42,909 nucleotides of DNA from an uncultured Ruminococcus sp. (GCA_902796225.1 CADBOO010000041.1:1-42909); one strand, 5' to 3'; positions 9,341 to 17,890 are shown, numbered from the stretch's first letter. The notes: a model not told the origin generated them from the letters alone. Translations and numbers: made by a program.

Positions 9341-10700
9341 GACTGTGATCGACGCCGGTAAAGCGCATGAATTCGCCCTGCCAGTGCAGCTTGACAGAGG
9401 TCGTCTCGCCGTGACGGTTTTTCGCAACGATGCACTCACCGCTGTTCTGGTCGATGGCGGCATTCACGGTCTGAGCGTCTTTTTCGCGTTCATAGTAGCC
9501 GTCGCGATACAGGAACAGTACGATATCTGCGTCCTGCTCGATCGAACCGGAATCTCTCAGGTCGGACAGCTGCGGACGGTGATCCTGACGCTGTTCGCTC
9601 GCACGGCTGAGCTGGCTCAGGCAAATGACCGGAACGTTGATCTCCTTTGCGAGGATCTTCAGGTTTCTCGTGATCTCCGAGATTTCCTGCACGCGGTTAT
9701 CGTTGCGCCGACCGGTTGACATCAGCTGCAGATAGTCGATGACGACGAGGTCGATCTTTCTCAGTCTGCGCAGCTTTGACTTCATCTCGGGCACCGTGAT
9801 GCCGGGGGTGTCGTCGAGGTACAGATCGACGTTTTTGAGCACGTCGCCCGCGCCGACCAGCCGCTGCCATTCATCATTGTTCAGCCGACCGGTCCTCAGC
9901 TTTGTACCGCCGACCAGCGCTTCCGATGACAGCAGACGCGACGCCAGCTGTTCTTTTGTCATTTCCAGCGAGAAGAACGCGACGGTTTTTTTGGCAGTCG
10001 CCGCCACGTTGCGCGCGATATTCAGCGCAAACGAGGTCTTGCCCATACCGGGGCGCGCCGCGAGCAGGATCAGGTCGGAACGGTTGAGTCCCGTGATGAC
10101 CCTGTCAAGGTCGCTGATACCGGTAGGCACCGGCTTGATGTCATCGTCGTCGCGGTTGAGCATATCCAGCCGGTTGAACGTCTGGAACAGCACCTCGTCG
10201 ATGCGCTGCAAGCCCTGGATATCCTTGCCGCGGCGGATATCAAAGATCTTCTGCTCCGCCGAGTCGATCAACATCTGCGGCTCCTGCGTGCCCTCCGAAG
10301 AATCCTCGATGATCTCGTTGGCGGCGGTGATCAGCGAACGCACGTCATGCTTGTCCCGCACCAGCCGGCAATAATTCTCCACATTCGCGATTGACGGACA
10401 GCTCTGCGCCATCTGGACAAGGTAGGTCTTGGTGGTCGCCTCGTCAAAATCGGGTTCGCGCTTGAGCTCCTCGATCAGCGTGACCATATCTACAGGTCTG
10501 CCCTCATTGTACATCCTGAGCATGGTCGAATAGATGGTCCGGTGGGTAGCGATATAAAAATATTCGGATGAGGGCAGGAGCTCAGCCGCCTGATCCAGCG
10601 ACGCCCTGTCCAGTAAAATGGCTCCGAGGACCGCCTGCTCCGCATCGGGAGAATACGGCAGCCTCATGCCGGAGTAAAAATTTGTGTTATTATCGGGCAT
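9333..10700 (-). CDS. dnaB: Replicative DNA helicase DnaB
   Basis: A 455-residue hexameric helicase of the replication fork (DnaC in Bacillus nomenclature). The N-terminal domain (about 14-120) begins PYSPDAEQAVLGAIL. The RecA-like domain has Walker A AARPGMGKTSFA (about 214-225), FSLEMTKEQLASR, Walker B LVVIDYLQLM, and LSQLSRASEQR with LRDSGSIEQDADIV further on. The start ATG 10698-10700 has a GAGGT ribosome site. It follows rplI, as in many Firmicutes, and overlaps tilS at its 3' end. Confidence 0.97.
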   Translation of the reverse strand: MPDNNTNFYSGMRLPYSPDAEQAVLGAILLDRASLDQAAELLPSSEYFYIATHRTIYSTMLRMYNEGRPVDMVTLIEELKREPDFDEATTKTYLVQMAQSCPSIANVENYCRLVRDKHDVRSLITAANEIIEDSSEGTQEPQMLIDSAEQKIFDIRRGKDIQGLQRIDEVLFQTFNRLDMLNRDDDDIKPVPTGISDLDRVITGLNRSDLILLAARPGMGKTSFALNIARNVAATAKKTVAFFSLEMTKEQLASRLLSSEALVGGTKLRTGRLNNDEWQRLVGAGDVLKNVDLYLDDTPGITVPEMKSKLRRLRKIDLVVIDYLQLMSTGRRNDNRVQEISEITRNLKILAKEINVPVICLSQLSRASEQRQDHRPQLSDLRDSGSIEQDADIVLFLYRDGYYEREKDAQTVNAAIDQNSGECIVAKNRHGETTSVKLHWQGEFMRFTGVDHSRE

Positions 10701-10732
10701 AATATACCTCAGTTATCCGTGTGCCGTGCAGA

Positions 10733-10808
10733 GGGCGGCGCCCCGATCCCTGCCGGGTGCGGGCGTCCCGACTGAAACGCTTCACACTTCACTCTTCACT
10801 CTGTTTAA
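10733..10808 (-). repeat. Composite repeat between rplI and dnaB (degenerate core)
   Basis: Plus-strand heptamers TTCACAC, TTCACTC, TTCACTC, TGTTTAA occupy 10781-10808; the last contains the rplI stop (10805-10807). The neighbouring GC-rich stretch GGGTGCGGGCGTCCCG resembles the hairpin core of the family but is degenerate. Confidence 0.6.
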
Positions 10809-11251
10809 GCCTTCTCTACGACCAGCTCGACGTTTGCCGCAATACCGGTGTACAGCTTAATCTCTACCGCATATTCGCCGACGGTCTTGATCTCTCTTTT
10901 CAGAACGATCTTGCGCTTGTCGACGTCGATCTGCTTCTGGCGTTTGATCTCTGCAGAGATCTCCTTGGCGGTGATGCTGCCGAACAGCTTTCCGCTTTCG
11001 CCGGCTTTCGCCTTAAGGACAAACTTGGAGCCCTCCAGCGCCGCTTTTGCCTTGTTTGCGGCAGCGATCTCGGTCTCCTTCTTATACTTTTTGCTCTGCT
11101 CGGCGTTCCTCAACTCGTTCATCGCCTGCGCGTTAGCCTCTTTCGCCAGTCCCTTCGGGAAAAGGAAATTGCGGGCATAACCGTCCGATGCGTTGACCAG
11201 CTCGCCTTTTTTGCCGAGACTTTTGACGTCCTGCAATAATACGACCTTCAT
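10805..11251 (-). CDS. rplI: 50S ribosomal protein L9
   Basis: A 148-residue large-subunit protein that binds 23S rRNA. The N-terminal RNA-binding domain reads [36 protein letters not shown], the L9 signature. A long Lys/Ala-rich connecting helix (about 45-75) and a C-terminal domain with [11 protein letters not shown] follow. The start ATG 11249-11251 has GGGAGG seven nt upstream; a longer frame adding MIQGGIH is rejected because it would begin inside the ribosome site region. It lies between gdpP and dnaB, the conserved Firmicutes order. Confidence 0.97.
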   Translation of the reverse strand: MKVVLLQDVKSLGKKGELVNASDGYARNFLFPKGLAKEANAQAMNELRNAEQSKKYKKETEIAAANKAKAALEGSKFVLKAKAGESGKLFGSITAKEISAEIKRQKQIDVDKRKIVLKREIKTVGEYAVEIKLYTGIAANVELVVEKA

Positions 11252-11280
11252 ATGTATTCCTCCCTGTATCATTCATCAAA

Positions 11281-11343
11281 ACAGGAATCGGGTGAGGGCA
11301 GCTCCCTCCGTTCACTGTTAACTGTAAAGTGTTATCTGTTCGC
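11281..11343 (-). repeat. Composite repeat between gdpP and rplI
   Basis: The plus-strand hairpin core GAGGG-CAGCT-CCCTC (11294-11308), framed by AATCGGGT, is followed by five phased heptamers at 11309-11343: CGTTCAC, TGTTAAC, TGTAAAG, TGTTATC, TGTTCGC. The array ends 7 nt from the gdpP stop codon (11351-11353). The unit differs from the hpt copy although the 7-nt phase is the same. Confidence 0.75.
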
Positions 11344-11350
11344 CGAAGAA

Positions 11351-13285
11351 TCATTCCAGCGATTCTTCAAGCACCTTCATCAATTGTTCCTTAGCCTCTT
11401 TGAGGCTGACGCCGACCAACTGCGCCGCCGCCATCGTCTGGTGACCGCCTCCGCCGAGTTTTTCCATCAGCACCTGCACGTTCAGCTTGCCGAACGACCG
11501 CGCCGAAATGTTGACGGAATGTACGTCGATCGCCGAAATAACGAACGACGCGTAGGTATCTTCGATCGACAGCAGATCGTCCGCCGCCTGCGCGCATACG
11601 ACGCGCGAATTCTGGATCGGCTGTTCCGCAACCGTGATCGCGCAGTGCTTGTAGATCTGCGCGGAGGATACCAGTCGGCTCTTGTCGCGGTAATTCTGCA
11701 GTGAATTTGCGAACACATTCCGCACCGTCACGGTATCCGCGCCCATTTTGCGCAGATACGCCGCCGCTTCAAAGCTGCGGACGCCCGTGTTGATGACAAA
11801 GTTCTTGGTATCCAGCATGATGCCGGCGAGCAGCGCCTCCGCCTGGACATGGCTGATAACGTCGTCGGCAAGATAATCGATGATCTCCGTCACCAGCTCG
11901 GACGCAGACGACGCGCTCGGCTCGTGCAGGAACACGCTTGCTTTATCGATATAATTGACCATTCTGCGATGGTGATCGACGATAATGACGTTGCCGCAGT
12001 TCTTATACAGACGGTCGCTCTCCACAAAGTCCGGAGAATGGGTGTCGACGATAATCAGCAGGGTTCGCTCATTGGCAAGGCTCAGACCTTTTTCGGGAGA
12101 GATGAACATCCCGGGATTCTCCTGCGACAGGCGGTCGATCATGACCTTTGCCAGCGTGCGGCTCGTGTCTGTGCAGACATAGCACAGCTTTTTGAAATGC
12201 TCGGTGACCAGCGCGTACAGTCCAGCCGCCGCGCCGATGCAGTCGAGGTCGGAGAATTTGTGACCCGTGATCAGCACGCGATCCGCCGCCTTGATCGCGT
12301 CGGCGATCTGCTCGGATCTGACGCGCACCTTGACCTTCGACGTCCTTTCGACGCCTTTCGCGACGCCGCCGAAGAACTGGTAATCGCCGCCGGTGAGGAT
12401 CGCGACCTGATCGCCGCCTCTACCGAGCGCCATATCCAGCGCTTTCTTTGCGTCGGCAGCGCTGTCAGTCAGATTCTCGCAGCCGCGTCCGATGCCCATC
12501 GAGATCGTCACGTTCCTGCCGTTATAGGTAACGGATCGGATACGGTCGAGGATGCGGAACTTCTTGCTGATCTGATCGACCAGTACATATTCCTCCGCCA
12601 CGGCGATATAGCGGCTCTCTCCCAGCTTGCGAAGCAGGATATTGTGCTTGTTTGCCCAGCGATAGAGGTAGTTTTCCGCGGCGAGATGCGCGGCAGCGGT
12701 CTCCTGATCCGCATCGGCAAAATCCTCGGTGTTGTCAAAAACCAGCATCGCGACGCTTTTCTTTGTGCGGTTATACTTGTCCGCCGTATTCTTCAGGAAA
12801 GTGTCGTCGATGTATTCAAAGAGAAATCCCCGATCGGTCTCGTGCGCAAATACGGTAAATCGCTTATCGCCGTATCGGACGTCGATCGTGCCGTTGCGCA
12901 CCGCATACTCCGGCGTATGGTCGGACAAAAAGGTTTGGATCGAAAGGTTTTCCCCCATAAAGTCGTCGAGGAACTGCTTGCGGAACAGCGAGTTATACAT
13001 CAGCAGCTCGCCGTTTTCGCCGCATACCGCAACCGGGATCCGGATCGCATCGAGCGCCTTATTATCGGGCGAGTAGGACAGTTCCATCGCACCCGCCGCC
13101 ACATTTCTGATGTATGTGCGAAAGCGCACGACCATCGTCAGCACCAGTCCCAGCGTGACCATCGTGACGCCGATCTCGACGATACCGATTATTTTATTGT
13201 AGTAATACGTGATGATAGACATGGGAATCATCAGCACGACAAAGATGAGATAGACGGGTAATACCGTCCAGATACGCTTTTTCAT
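11351..13285 (-). CDS. gdpP: Cyclic-di-AMP phosphodiesterase GdpP
   Basis: A 644-residue membrane phosphodiesterase that hydrolyses c-di-AMP and so affects wall and potassium homeostasis. Two transmembrane segments (about 10-28 and 33-53) come first, then a PAS-like region (about 75-160) and a degenerate GGDEF domain (about 170-300, GRGGDQVA in place of GGDEF). The DHH domain follows with GHKFSDLD (341-348), VDTHSPD (413-419) and DHHRR (437-441), and a DHHA1 domain with GGGGHQ comes near the end. Domain order and length match GdpP (YybT). Just upstream of ATG 13283-13285 there is no Shine-Dalgarno sequence: a heptamer array runs into the start codon. Confidence 0.94.
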   Translation of the reverse strand: MKKRIWTVLPVYLIFVVLMIPMSIITYYYNKIIGIVEIGVTMVTLGLVLTMVVRFRTYIRNVAAGAMELSYSPDNKALDAIRIPVAVCGENGELLMYNSLFRKQFLDDFMGENLSIQTFLSDHTPEYAVRNGTIDVRYGDKRFTVFAHETDRGFLFEYIDDTFLKNTADKYNRTKKSVAMLVFDNTEDFADADQETAAAHLAAENYLYRWANKHNILLRKLGESRYIAVAEEYVLVDQISKKFRILDRIRSVTYNGRNVTISMGIGRGCENLTDSAADAKKALDMALGRGGDQVAILTGGDYQFFGGVAKGVERTSKVKVRVRSEQIADAIKAADRVLITGHKFSDLDCIGAAAGLYALVTEHFKKLCYVCTDTSRTLAKVMIDRLSQENPGMFISPEKGLSLANERTLLIIVDTHSPDFVESDRLYKNCGNVIIVDHHRRMVNYIDKASVFLHEPSASSASELVTEIIDYLADDVISHVQAEALLAGIMLDTKNFVINTGVRSFEAAAYLRKMGADTVTVRNVFANSLQNYRDKSRLVSSAQIYKHCAITVAEQPIQNSRVVCAQAADDLLSIEDTYASFVISAIDVHSVNISARSFGKLNVQVLMEKLGGGGHQTMAAAQLVGVSLKEAKEQLMKVLEESLE

Positions 13286-13392
13286 ATTGAATATTGAACA
13301 TGGAAGAATGAACGGTACGGGCTCACTCGACTGAACGGAAATCAGGTGAGGACGGAGTCCTCCCGCAACTCTTCACTCTTAGCTTTTCACTG
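13284..13392 (-). repeat. Composite repeat between rnj and gdpP, heptamers on both sides of the hairpin
   Basis: Plus-strand heptamers ATATTGA, ATATTGA, ACATGGA, AGAATGA occupy 13284-13311 and reach the gdpP start codon. The core hairpin GAGGAC-GGA-GTCCTC (13348-13362), framed by AATCAGGT, follows. A second array, GCAACTC, TTCACTC, TTAGCTT, TTCACTG, occupies 13365-13392. The core is identical over 25 nt to the copy at 20747-20771. Confidence 0.8.
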
Positions 13393-13402
13393 CGCAAAGC
13401 GC

Positions 13403-15226
13403 TTATACTTCCATCAGGATCGGCAGTATCATCGGCGATCTGCCGGTCTGTTTCACGATCAGTTTCGCAACGTCATCCTTGACATGGTTCTTGATCACGC
13501 CCCACTCATGGATATTGCGGCGCGAGCAGTCCTCAAGGATCTCCAGCGCCAGATCTTTGATGTCGTCCATCAGATCTCCGCTTTCGCGCACATATACAAA
13601 GCCGCGCGATACGATATCGGGACCGGAGATGACATGACCGTCATAGACGTCAAGCGACGCGACGATGATGATCAGTCCGTCCTGACCGAGGTGCTTTCTG
13701 TCTCTGAGAACGATCGATCCGACGTCTCCGACGCCCAGACCGTCAACAAATACCTTACCGGCGGTGACGGTATCGACCTCTTTCATGCCGTTCTCGGACA
13801 GCTCGACCACCTTGCCGATATCGCCGACATAAACGTCCTTGCGGCTCATGCCGACGCTCAGCGCCAGGTCAACGTGCTTTCTCAGGTGTTTTTGCTCGCC
13901 GTGTACGGGGATAAAGTATTTCGGCTTGACCAGCGAGTGGATCAGCTTCAGCTCTTCCTGACACGCGTGTCCGGAAACATGGACCTCGTACATGCTTTCA
14001 TATACGACCTCACACCCGCGTTTGAGGAGTTCGTCGACGACGTTGCCGACGGTACGCTCGTTGCCGGGGATGGGGTTGGCGGAGATGATGATAAAATCGC
14101 CCGCGCCGACCTCGACCTTTCGGTGATCGGAATACGCCATCCGCGACAGCGCCGACATCGGCTCGCCCTGCGAACCGGTAGTCGCAAGCACGATTTTTTC
14201 GGGCGGATATTCCTTGAGCTGGTCGATATCGATGATCAGGTTATCCGGAACCTTGACATAGCCCAGTTCCCGCGCAACGTTCATGTAGTTGATCATGGAA
14301 CGTCCGGAGAACGCGACCTTTCTGCCGTACTTCTGGGCGCAGTTCATGATCTGCTGGATGCGGCTGATATTCGACGCAAACGTCGCGATGATGATGCGAT
14401 TGCGCCGCGCCTTTGCAAACAGGCTGTCAAAGCTGTCTGCGACCTTTTGCTCGGTGGGAGTATAGCCCGCGCGCGATGCGTTCGTGCTGTCCGCCATCAG
14501 CGCCAGCACGCCCTCATCGCCCAGCTGGGCAAAGCGGCTCAGGTCGATCATGCCGCCCGCCATGGGGGTGTAATCGATCTTGAAGTCGCCGGTGTGTACG
14601 ATCGTGCCCGCGGGCGAATGGATCGCCACGCCGACCGCGTCGGGAATACTGTGGTTGACATGGATCAGCTCGACGTCAAAACAGCCGAGGCGCACATGAT
14701 CGCCGGCATTTTTCTTGATCAGCTCGGCGGGCGCCGAAAGGCTGTGCTCTTTGAGCTTGTTTTCGATCAGTCCGATTGTCAGGGGCGTACCGTAGATCGG
14801 CACGTTGACCTTAGAGAGCAGATACGGGATACCGCCGATATGGTCCTCGTGACCGTGGGTGATCACAACGCCGCGGATCTTGTCGCGGTTCTGCTCGATA
14901 AAGGTGTAGTCGGGGATGACCATATCCACGCCCAGCATATCGCCGTCGGGGAACGCCATACCGCAGTCGAGGATCATCATATCGCCCTCGCACTCAAAGA
15001 CGGTCATGTTCTTTCCGATCTCGTTCAGACCGCCGAGAAAGATCGCGCGGATCGGGGGCTTTGCCGGCGCTTTTTTCTTAGCCGGAGCCTTCACGCTGCG
15101 TTTTTTTGTATTCGATTTGACCGTTGTTTTATAGATTGTTTTTTTCGGGGCGGATTGTTTTTCTGCCTTGCCCGCGGTTTTTTTCGCGGGACGCTTTATC
15201 TGAGGGTTTTTCATTTTTGCGCTCAA
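13403..15226 (-). CDS. rnj: Ribonuclease J
   Basis: A 607-residue metallo-beta-lactamase/beta-CASP ribonuclease with 5'-exo and endo activity in mRNA decay and rRNA maturation. The zinc motif HGHEDHIGG is at residues 124-132. Further conserved blocks are VHTGDFKID, TTGSQGEPMSALSRMA, VSGHACQEELKLI and VHGEQKHL. Residues 5-58 form a Lys/Ala/Pro-rich, probably disordered basic extension ahead of the catalytic core, longer than in Bacillus RNase J1. The start is TTG 15224-15226, seven nt after AGGAGG; the next ATG lies 12 nt inside and is worse spaced. It is the first gene after a good promoter and likely heads the long operon. Confidence 0.95.
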   Translation of the reverse strand: MSAKMKNPQIKRPAKKTAGKAEKQSAPKKTIYKTTVKSNTKKRSVKAPAKKKAPAKPPIRAIFLGGLNEIGKNMTVFECEGDMMILDCGMAFPDGDMLGVDMVIPDYTFIEQNRDKIRGVVITHGHEDHIGGIPYLLSKVNVPIYGTPLTIGLIENKLKEHSLSAPAELIKKNAGDHVRLGCFDVELIHVNHSIPDAVGVAIHSPAGTIVHTGDFKIDYTPMAGGMIDLSRFAQLGDEGVLALMADSTNASRAGYTPTEQKVADSFDSLFAKARRNRIIIATFASNISRIQQIMNCAQKYGRKVAFSGRSMINYMNVARELGYVKVPDNLIIDIDQLKEYPPEKIVLATTGSQGEPMSALSRMAYSDHRKVEVGAGDFIIISANPIPGNERTVGNVVDELLKRGCEVVYESMYEVHVSGHACQEELKLIHSLVKPKYFIPVHGEQKHLRKHVDLALSVGMSRKDVYVGDIGKVVELSENGMKEVDTVTAGKVFVDGLGVGDVGSIVLRDRKHLGQDGLIIIVASLDVYDGHVISGPDIVSRGFVYVRESGDLMDDIKDLALEILEDCSRRNIHEWGVIKNHVKDDVAKLIVKQTGRSPMILPILMEV

Positions 15227-15350
15227 ATAATGACCTCCTTTATTAGTTTATCTATGTACCTCCGCCAATTCCGTCCGGTCAGAGGTTATTTCTTAGTCAA
15301 CATTTTCAGTTCGGGTTCAAAATGCGCCTACTCCCACTTATACATCGTAC

Positions 15351-15379
15351 AGTATACTACAAAAACACTTTTCGGTCAA
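15351..15379 (-). promoter_or_regulatory. Sigma-A promoter of rnj and probably the downstream operon
   Basis: Minus strand: -35 TTGACC (15374-15379), 17-nt spacer, -10 TATACT (15351-15356). Confidence 0.72.
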
Positions 15380-15467
15380 GTGCGCGCAGAAAACTATGGT
15401 AAAAAATCCCTTTATCACTATTATAGACGGCTCGGATGTCGGATATTCTCCCACGCTCAATTCACAG

Positions 15468-15496
15468 TTGGCAAACAGGGATTTGCGTGGTATAAT
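15468..15496 (+). promoter_or_regulatory. Sigma-A promoter of rnhA
   Basis: -35 TTGGCA (15468-15473), 17-nt spacer, consensus -10 TATAAT (15491-15496), about 48 nt ahead of the rnhA start. Confidence 0.75.
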
Positions 15497-15508
15497 ATAC
15501 ATACAGTT

Positions 15509-15536
15509 AAACTCCTGACTCCTAACTCAAACGAGG
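15509..15536 (+). repeat. Heptamer array just upstream of rnhA
   Basis: Phased units AAACTCC, TGACTCC, TAACTCA, AACGAGG. The last unit supplies the GAGG ribosome site of rnhA. The unit type (CTCCTAA-like) is the same as at the end of the GH31 gene near 31.08 kb. Confidence 0.6.
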
Positions 15537-15543
15537 TAATCCC

Positions 15544-15981
15544 ATGAAACAAGTATGCATTTATACCGACGGCGCCTGCTCGGGCAATCCGGGTCCCGGA
15601 GGCTGGGGCGCGATCCTGCGCTACGGTGCCCACGAAAAAGAGATCTCCGGCGGCGAAGCGCACACCACCAACAATCGCATGGAGCTTTTGGCGGTCATTT
15701 CCGCATTGAAACTGCTCAAAGAGCCCTGTTCTGTCACCCTGTATTCCGACAGTCAGTATGTCTGCAACGCCTTAAAGCTCGGCTGGGCGGAAAAATGGCG
15801 CGCAAACAACTGGATGCGCAACAAAAAGGAAAAAGCGCTGAATCCCGAGCTGTGGGCGGAGCTTCTTGATTTGTGCGCCGTGCATCAGGTCGATCCGGTC
15901 TGGGTCAAGGGTCACGCCGGTCATCCCGAAAACGAGCGTTGCGACGCGCTTGCCGTCGCCGAAAGCCGCAAATTTCAATAG
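15544..15981 (+). CDS. rnhA: Ribonuclease HI
   Basis: A 145-residue RNase HI that cuts the RNA strand of RNA-DNA hybrids such as R-loops and primers. The N-terminus [27 protein letters not shown] gives catalytic Asp10 in the DGACSGNPG motif. Glu48 lies in NNRMELLAV, Asp70 in LYSDSQYV, and the C-terminal Asp in [22 protein letters not shown] is the typical flexible-loop region. ATG 15544 is preceded by ACGAGGTAATCCC. It ends in TAG, evidence that TAG is a normal stop in this genome. Confidence 0.96.
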   Translation: MKQVCIYTDGACSGNPGPGGWGAILRYGAHEKEISGGEAHTTNNRMELLAVISALKLLKEPCSVTLYSDSQYVCNALKLGWAEKWRANNWMRNKKEKALNPELWAELLDLCAVHQVDPVWVKGHAGHPENERCDALAVAESRKFQ

Positions 15982-16001
15982 CATTTTATTCCGCGAACAA
16001 A

Positions 16002-16049
16002 CGCCCTGCACCGTCGGTTTTCCGACAGCTGCCGGGCGCAGATTTTTTT
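16002..16049 (+). terminator. Probable intrinsic terminator of rnhA
   Basis: A GCCC / GGGC outer pairing encloses an inner CGTCGG-TTTT-CCGACAG hairpin. A run of seven T follows. Confidence 0.55.
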
Positions 16050-16137
16050 AGAAATACTTTCCATTATTCTATTATGATATAGCTTTTCTCGGCAGAACAT
16101 GCTATGATGACAGTATCAAATTCAAGGAGGCACGACC

Positions 16138-17073
16138 ATGAAAAAAACACTATCCTTCCTGCTGGCATTCACCCTTATTCTCGGCACGCTGTTTATCACA
16201 GCCTGCTCATCCGAAAAAAAGAAAAAAGACGCAGAGGTTGACGAAAAGAATCTCAGCTTTTCAACTATCGCCGACCTGAAAAGCTCCGGCACAACCTATG
16301 AGTTCATCGACAACAACCGCGGCATCGAAGACGATATGATCGTATGCACCGTCAAAAAAGACGCGTCCGGCGACCTGACCATCCCCGCGAAATATAAGGA
16401 CAGCGACGTCATCGCCCTGATCAGCGAGGATCAGAAAAACACCTCCGTCACCTCGATCTCGCTCGAGGACGGCGTCCAGTTCATCGAGAACTGCTTCAGC
16501 GAGTCATCCGACGCGCTGACCTCTCTGACGCTGTCCGATTCCGCGACAGGCATCTACCACAGCTTCAACAATGCCGCCGCGCTGACTGAAGTCAACTTCC
16601 CCGCCGACGTCAAAGAGATCGACGACGCATTCAACGCGGACGCTGCGCTCAAGTCGATCACAACCAACGGCTATATCCACACGATCATCTCTTCGTTCAG
16701 GGACGATGCGGCGCTGGCGACCGTCACCATCGGCGGCTCGATCCAGAAGATCGACGGCAGCTTTGACAAATGCGGCGTCACAAGTCTTGTTTTCACCGAG
16801 AATATCCACGGGATCTTCAAATCGTTCAACGCCTGCCCTGCGCTTGCGTCTGTCACCATGGACCAGATCACAGGCCCGTTCTTCACCTCGTTCAACAAGT
16901 GCGATTCGCTCAAGGAACTGACCTATAAACAGGGCGGTGAAATGATCAACAAATCATTCAACGACAACAAGCTCCTCGAAAAAGTCGATTTCGGCAGCGG
17001 CATCGGCAATATCGCCGGTTCCTTCAAGAATTGTCCGAAGTATCAACTGCCCGATACCCCCGCCGAAGGCTGA
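16138..17073 (+). CDS. Putative lipoprotein with BspA-like leucine-rich repeats
   Basis: A 311-residue exported protein. The signal peptide with a lipobox (LFITAC, predicted acylated Cys23) is followed by a Lys-rich stretch. From about residue 60 the chain has repeating units of the form LTSLTLSDSATGIYHSFNN / LTEVNFPADVKEIDDAFNA, about 20-23 residues apart, as in BspA-type repeat proteins of gut Firmicutes. The role is probably surface binding, but the ligand is unknown. ATG 16138 follows AAGGAGG. The frame ends with TGA at 17071-17073, yet a reading frame shifted at the C5 run 17057-17061 continues KAEKADVNKQLVIPDTAKN to TAA 17132-17134, so the C-terminus may be truncated by a one-base insertion. 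Confidence 0.8.
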   Translation: MKKTLSFLLAFTLILGTLFITACSSEKKKKDAEVDEKNLSFSTIADLKSSGTTYEFIDNNRGIEDDMIVCTVKKDASGDLTIPAKYKDSDVIALISEDQKNTSVTSISLEDGVQFIENCFSESSDALTSLTLSDSATGIYHSFNNAAALTEVNFPADVKEIDDAFNADAALKSITTNGYIHTIISSFRDDAALATVTIGGSIQKIDGSFDKCGVTSLVFTENIHGIFKSFNACPALASVTMDQITGPFFTSFNKCDSLKELTYKQGGEMINKSFNDNKLLEKVDFGSGIGNIAGSFKNCPKYQLPDTPAEG

Positions 17074-17151
17074 AAAAGCCGACGTCAATAAGCAGCTTGT
17101 CATCCCGGACACAGCGAAGAATCCTTCTCAATAACTCCGATAAACGACAAA

Positions 17152-17181
17152 AGCCCCGCACCTGACGGTGCGGGACTTTTT
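17152..17181 (+). terminator. Intrinsic terminator of the BspA-like lipoprotein gene
   Basis: GCCCCGCACC-TGAC-GGTGCGGGAC followed by five T. Confidence 0.85.
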
Positions 17182-17267
17182 ATGTATTACAGTAAGCATG
17201 AACGGCACACGGACAAAAGCAGAAAATAGGAGAGAAAAACCACTTAAGACACTGCCGTTCACCGATT

Positions 17268-17723
17268 TTATTTTTCCTGCAGAAGCTTGTTCAGCTCTTC
17301 CATGAAGGTATTGATATCCTTGAACTGGCGATAAACGGACGCAAAACGCACATAGGCGACCTCGTCTACGTTCTTGAGCTGTTCCATGGTCAGTTCGCCG
17401 ATCGCCATCGAGGTAACCTCGCGGTCAAGCGATTGCTGAAGCTGGGTCTCGATATTGTCCACCATGCCCTCGATCTGATCGATGGATACCGGTCGCTTTT
17501 CGCACGCGCGCAGCAGACCTGCCGTCAGCTTGTTGCGATCAAAGACCTCGCGGCTTTTATCGCGCTTGACGACGATGATCGGGACCGTTTCGATCACCTC
17601 ATGGGTGGTAAAGCGCTTTGAGCATTTCAGGCATTCGCGGCGGCGGCGGATACGCTCGCCCTCGTCGGCGGGACGGGAATCGATAACCTTGCTTTCTTCA
17701 AATCCGCAGTAAGGACATTTCAT
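17268..17723 (-). CDS. nrdR: Transcriptional repressor NrdR
   Basis: A 151-residue repressor of ribonucleotide reductase genes that senses ATP/dATP. The zinc ribbon [13 protein letters not shown]...[15 protein letters not shown] (Cys3, Cys6, Cys31, Cys34) is followed by the ATP-cone domain (about 46-140) with [16 protein letters not shown]. Length and sequence are typical. The start ATG 17721-17723 is preceded by a GAGGTGTAGTC region. A consensus promoter and a candidate pair of NrdR boxes lie upstream, suggesting autoregulation. No nrd gene is in the window. Confidence 0.96.
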   Translation of the reverse strand: MKCPYCGFEESKVIDSRPADEGERIRRRRECLKCSKRFTTHEVIETVPIIVVKRDKSREVFDRNKLTAGLLRACEKRPVSIDQIEGMVDNIETQLQQSLDREVTSMAIGELTMEQLKNVDEVAYVRFASVYRQFKDINTFMEELNKLLQEK

Positions 17724-17767
17724 GACTACACCTCATCGAGTTTCGAAATTATATTTCTACATTAGAA

Positions 17768-17796
17768 ATTATAAATTCTGCGGAAGCGATTGGCAA
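17768..17796 (-). promoter_or_regulatory. Sigma-A promoter of nrdR
   Basis: Minus strand: -35 TTGCCA (17791-17796), 17-nt spacer, -10 TATAAT (17768-17773), 45 nt upstream of the ATG. Confidence 0.78.
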
Positions 17797-17805
17797 GTTA
17801 TAATT

Positions 17806-17853
17806 TTGTAATATATAGTTACAGTTTCATCATAAAACCACAATATTTTGCGG
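17806..17853. promoter_or_regulatory. Candidate tandem NrdR boxes upstream of nrdR
   Basis: Two 16-nt segments, 17806-17821 (core AATATATAGT) and 17838-17853 (CCACAATATTTTGCGG), each partly match the NrdR-box consensus acaCwAtATaTwgtgt (about 10 and 12 of 16). They are separated by 16 nt, near three helical turns centre to centre, as in known NrdR operators. They lie 10 nt upstream of the nrdR -35 box. The second match is the better one. Confidence 0.45.
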
Positions 17854-17860
17854 CTGTAAA

Positions 17861-17890
17861 GAAAAAGGCTCCCTTATCATTAAGGGAGCG
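17861..17890 (-). terminator. Intrinsic terminator of the hydrogenase-maturation operon
   Basis: Minus strand: GCTCCCTTA-ATGA-TAAGGGAGC followed by a C and five T. It lies about 100 nt after the hydF stop. Confidence 0.82.

Larger units (their letters stand above)
15227..15543. other. Divergent intergenic region between rnj and rnhA
   Basis: Holds the rnj promoter and its roughly 118-nt leader, and the rnhA promoter with a short heptamer array just ahead of rnhA. The open frames crossing it are continuations of the antisense frame over rnj and are not genes. Confidence 0.7.

Noticed and set aside
11849..13261. 470-codon plus-strand open frame antisense to gdpP
   Set aside because: Opposite strand is a clear GdpP with all motifs; composition is that of an antisense shadow.
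13346..15547. 733-codon plus-strand open frame antisense to rnj
   Set aside because: It is the shadow of rnj, rich in Asp, Arg and His as expected for reverse-strand reading; no ribosome site and no family.
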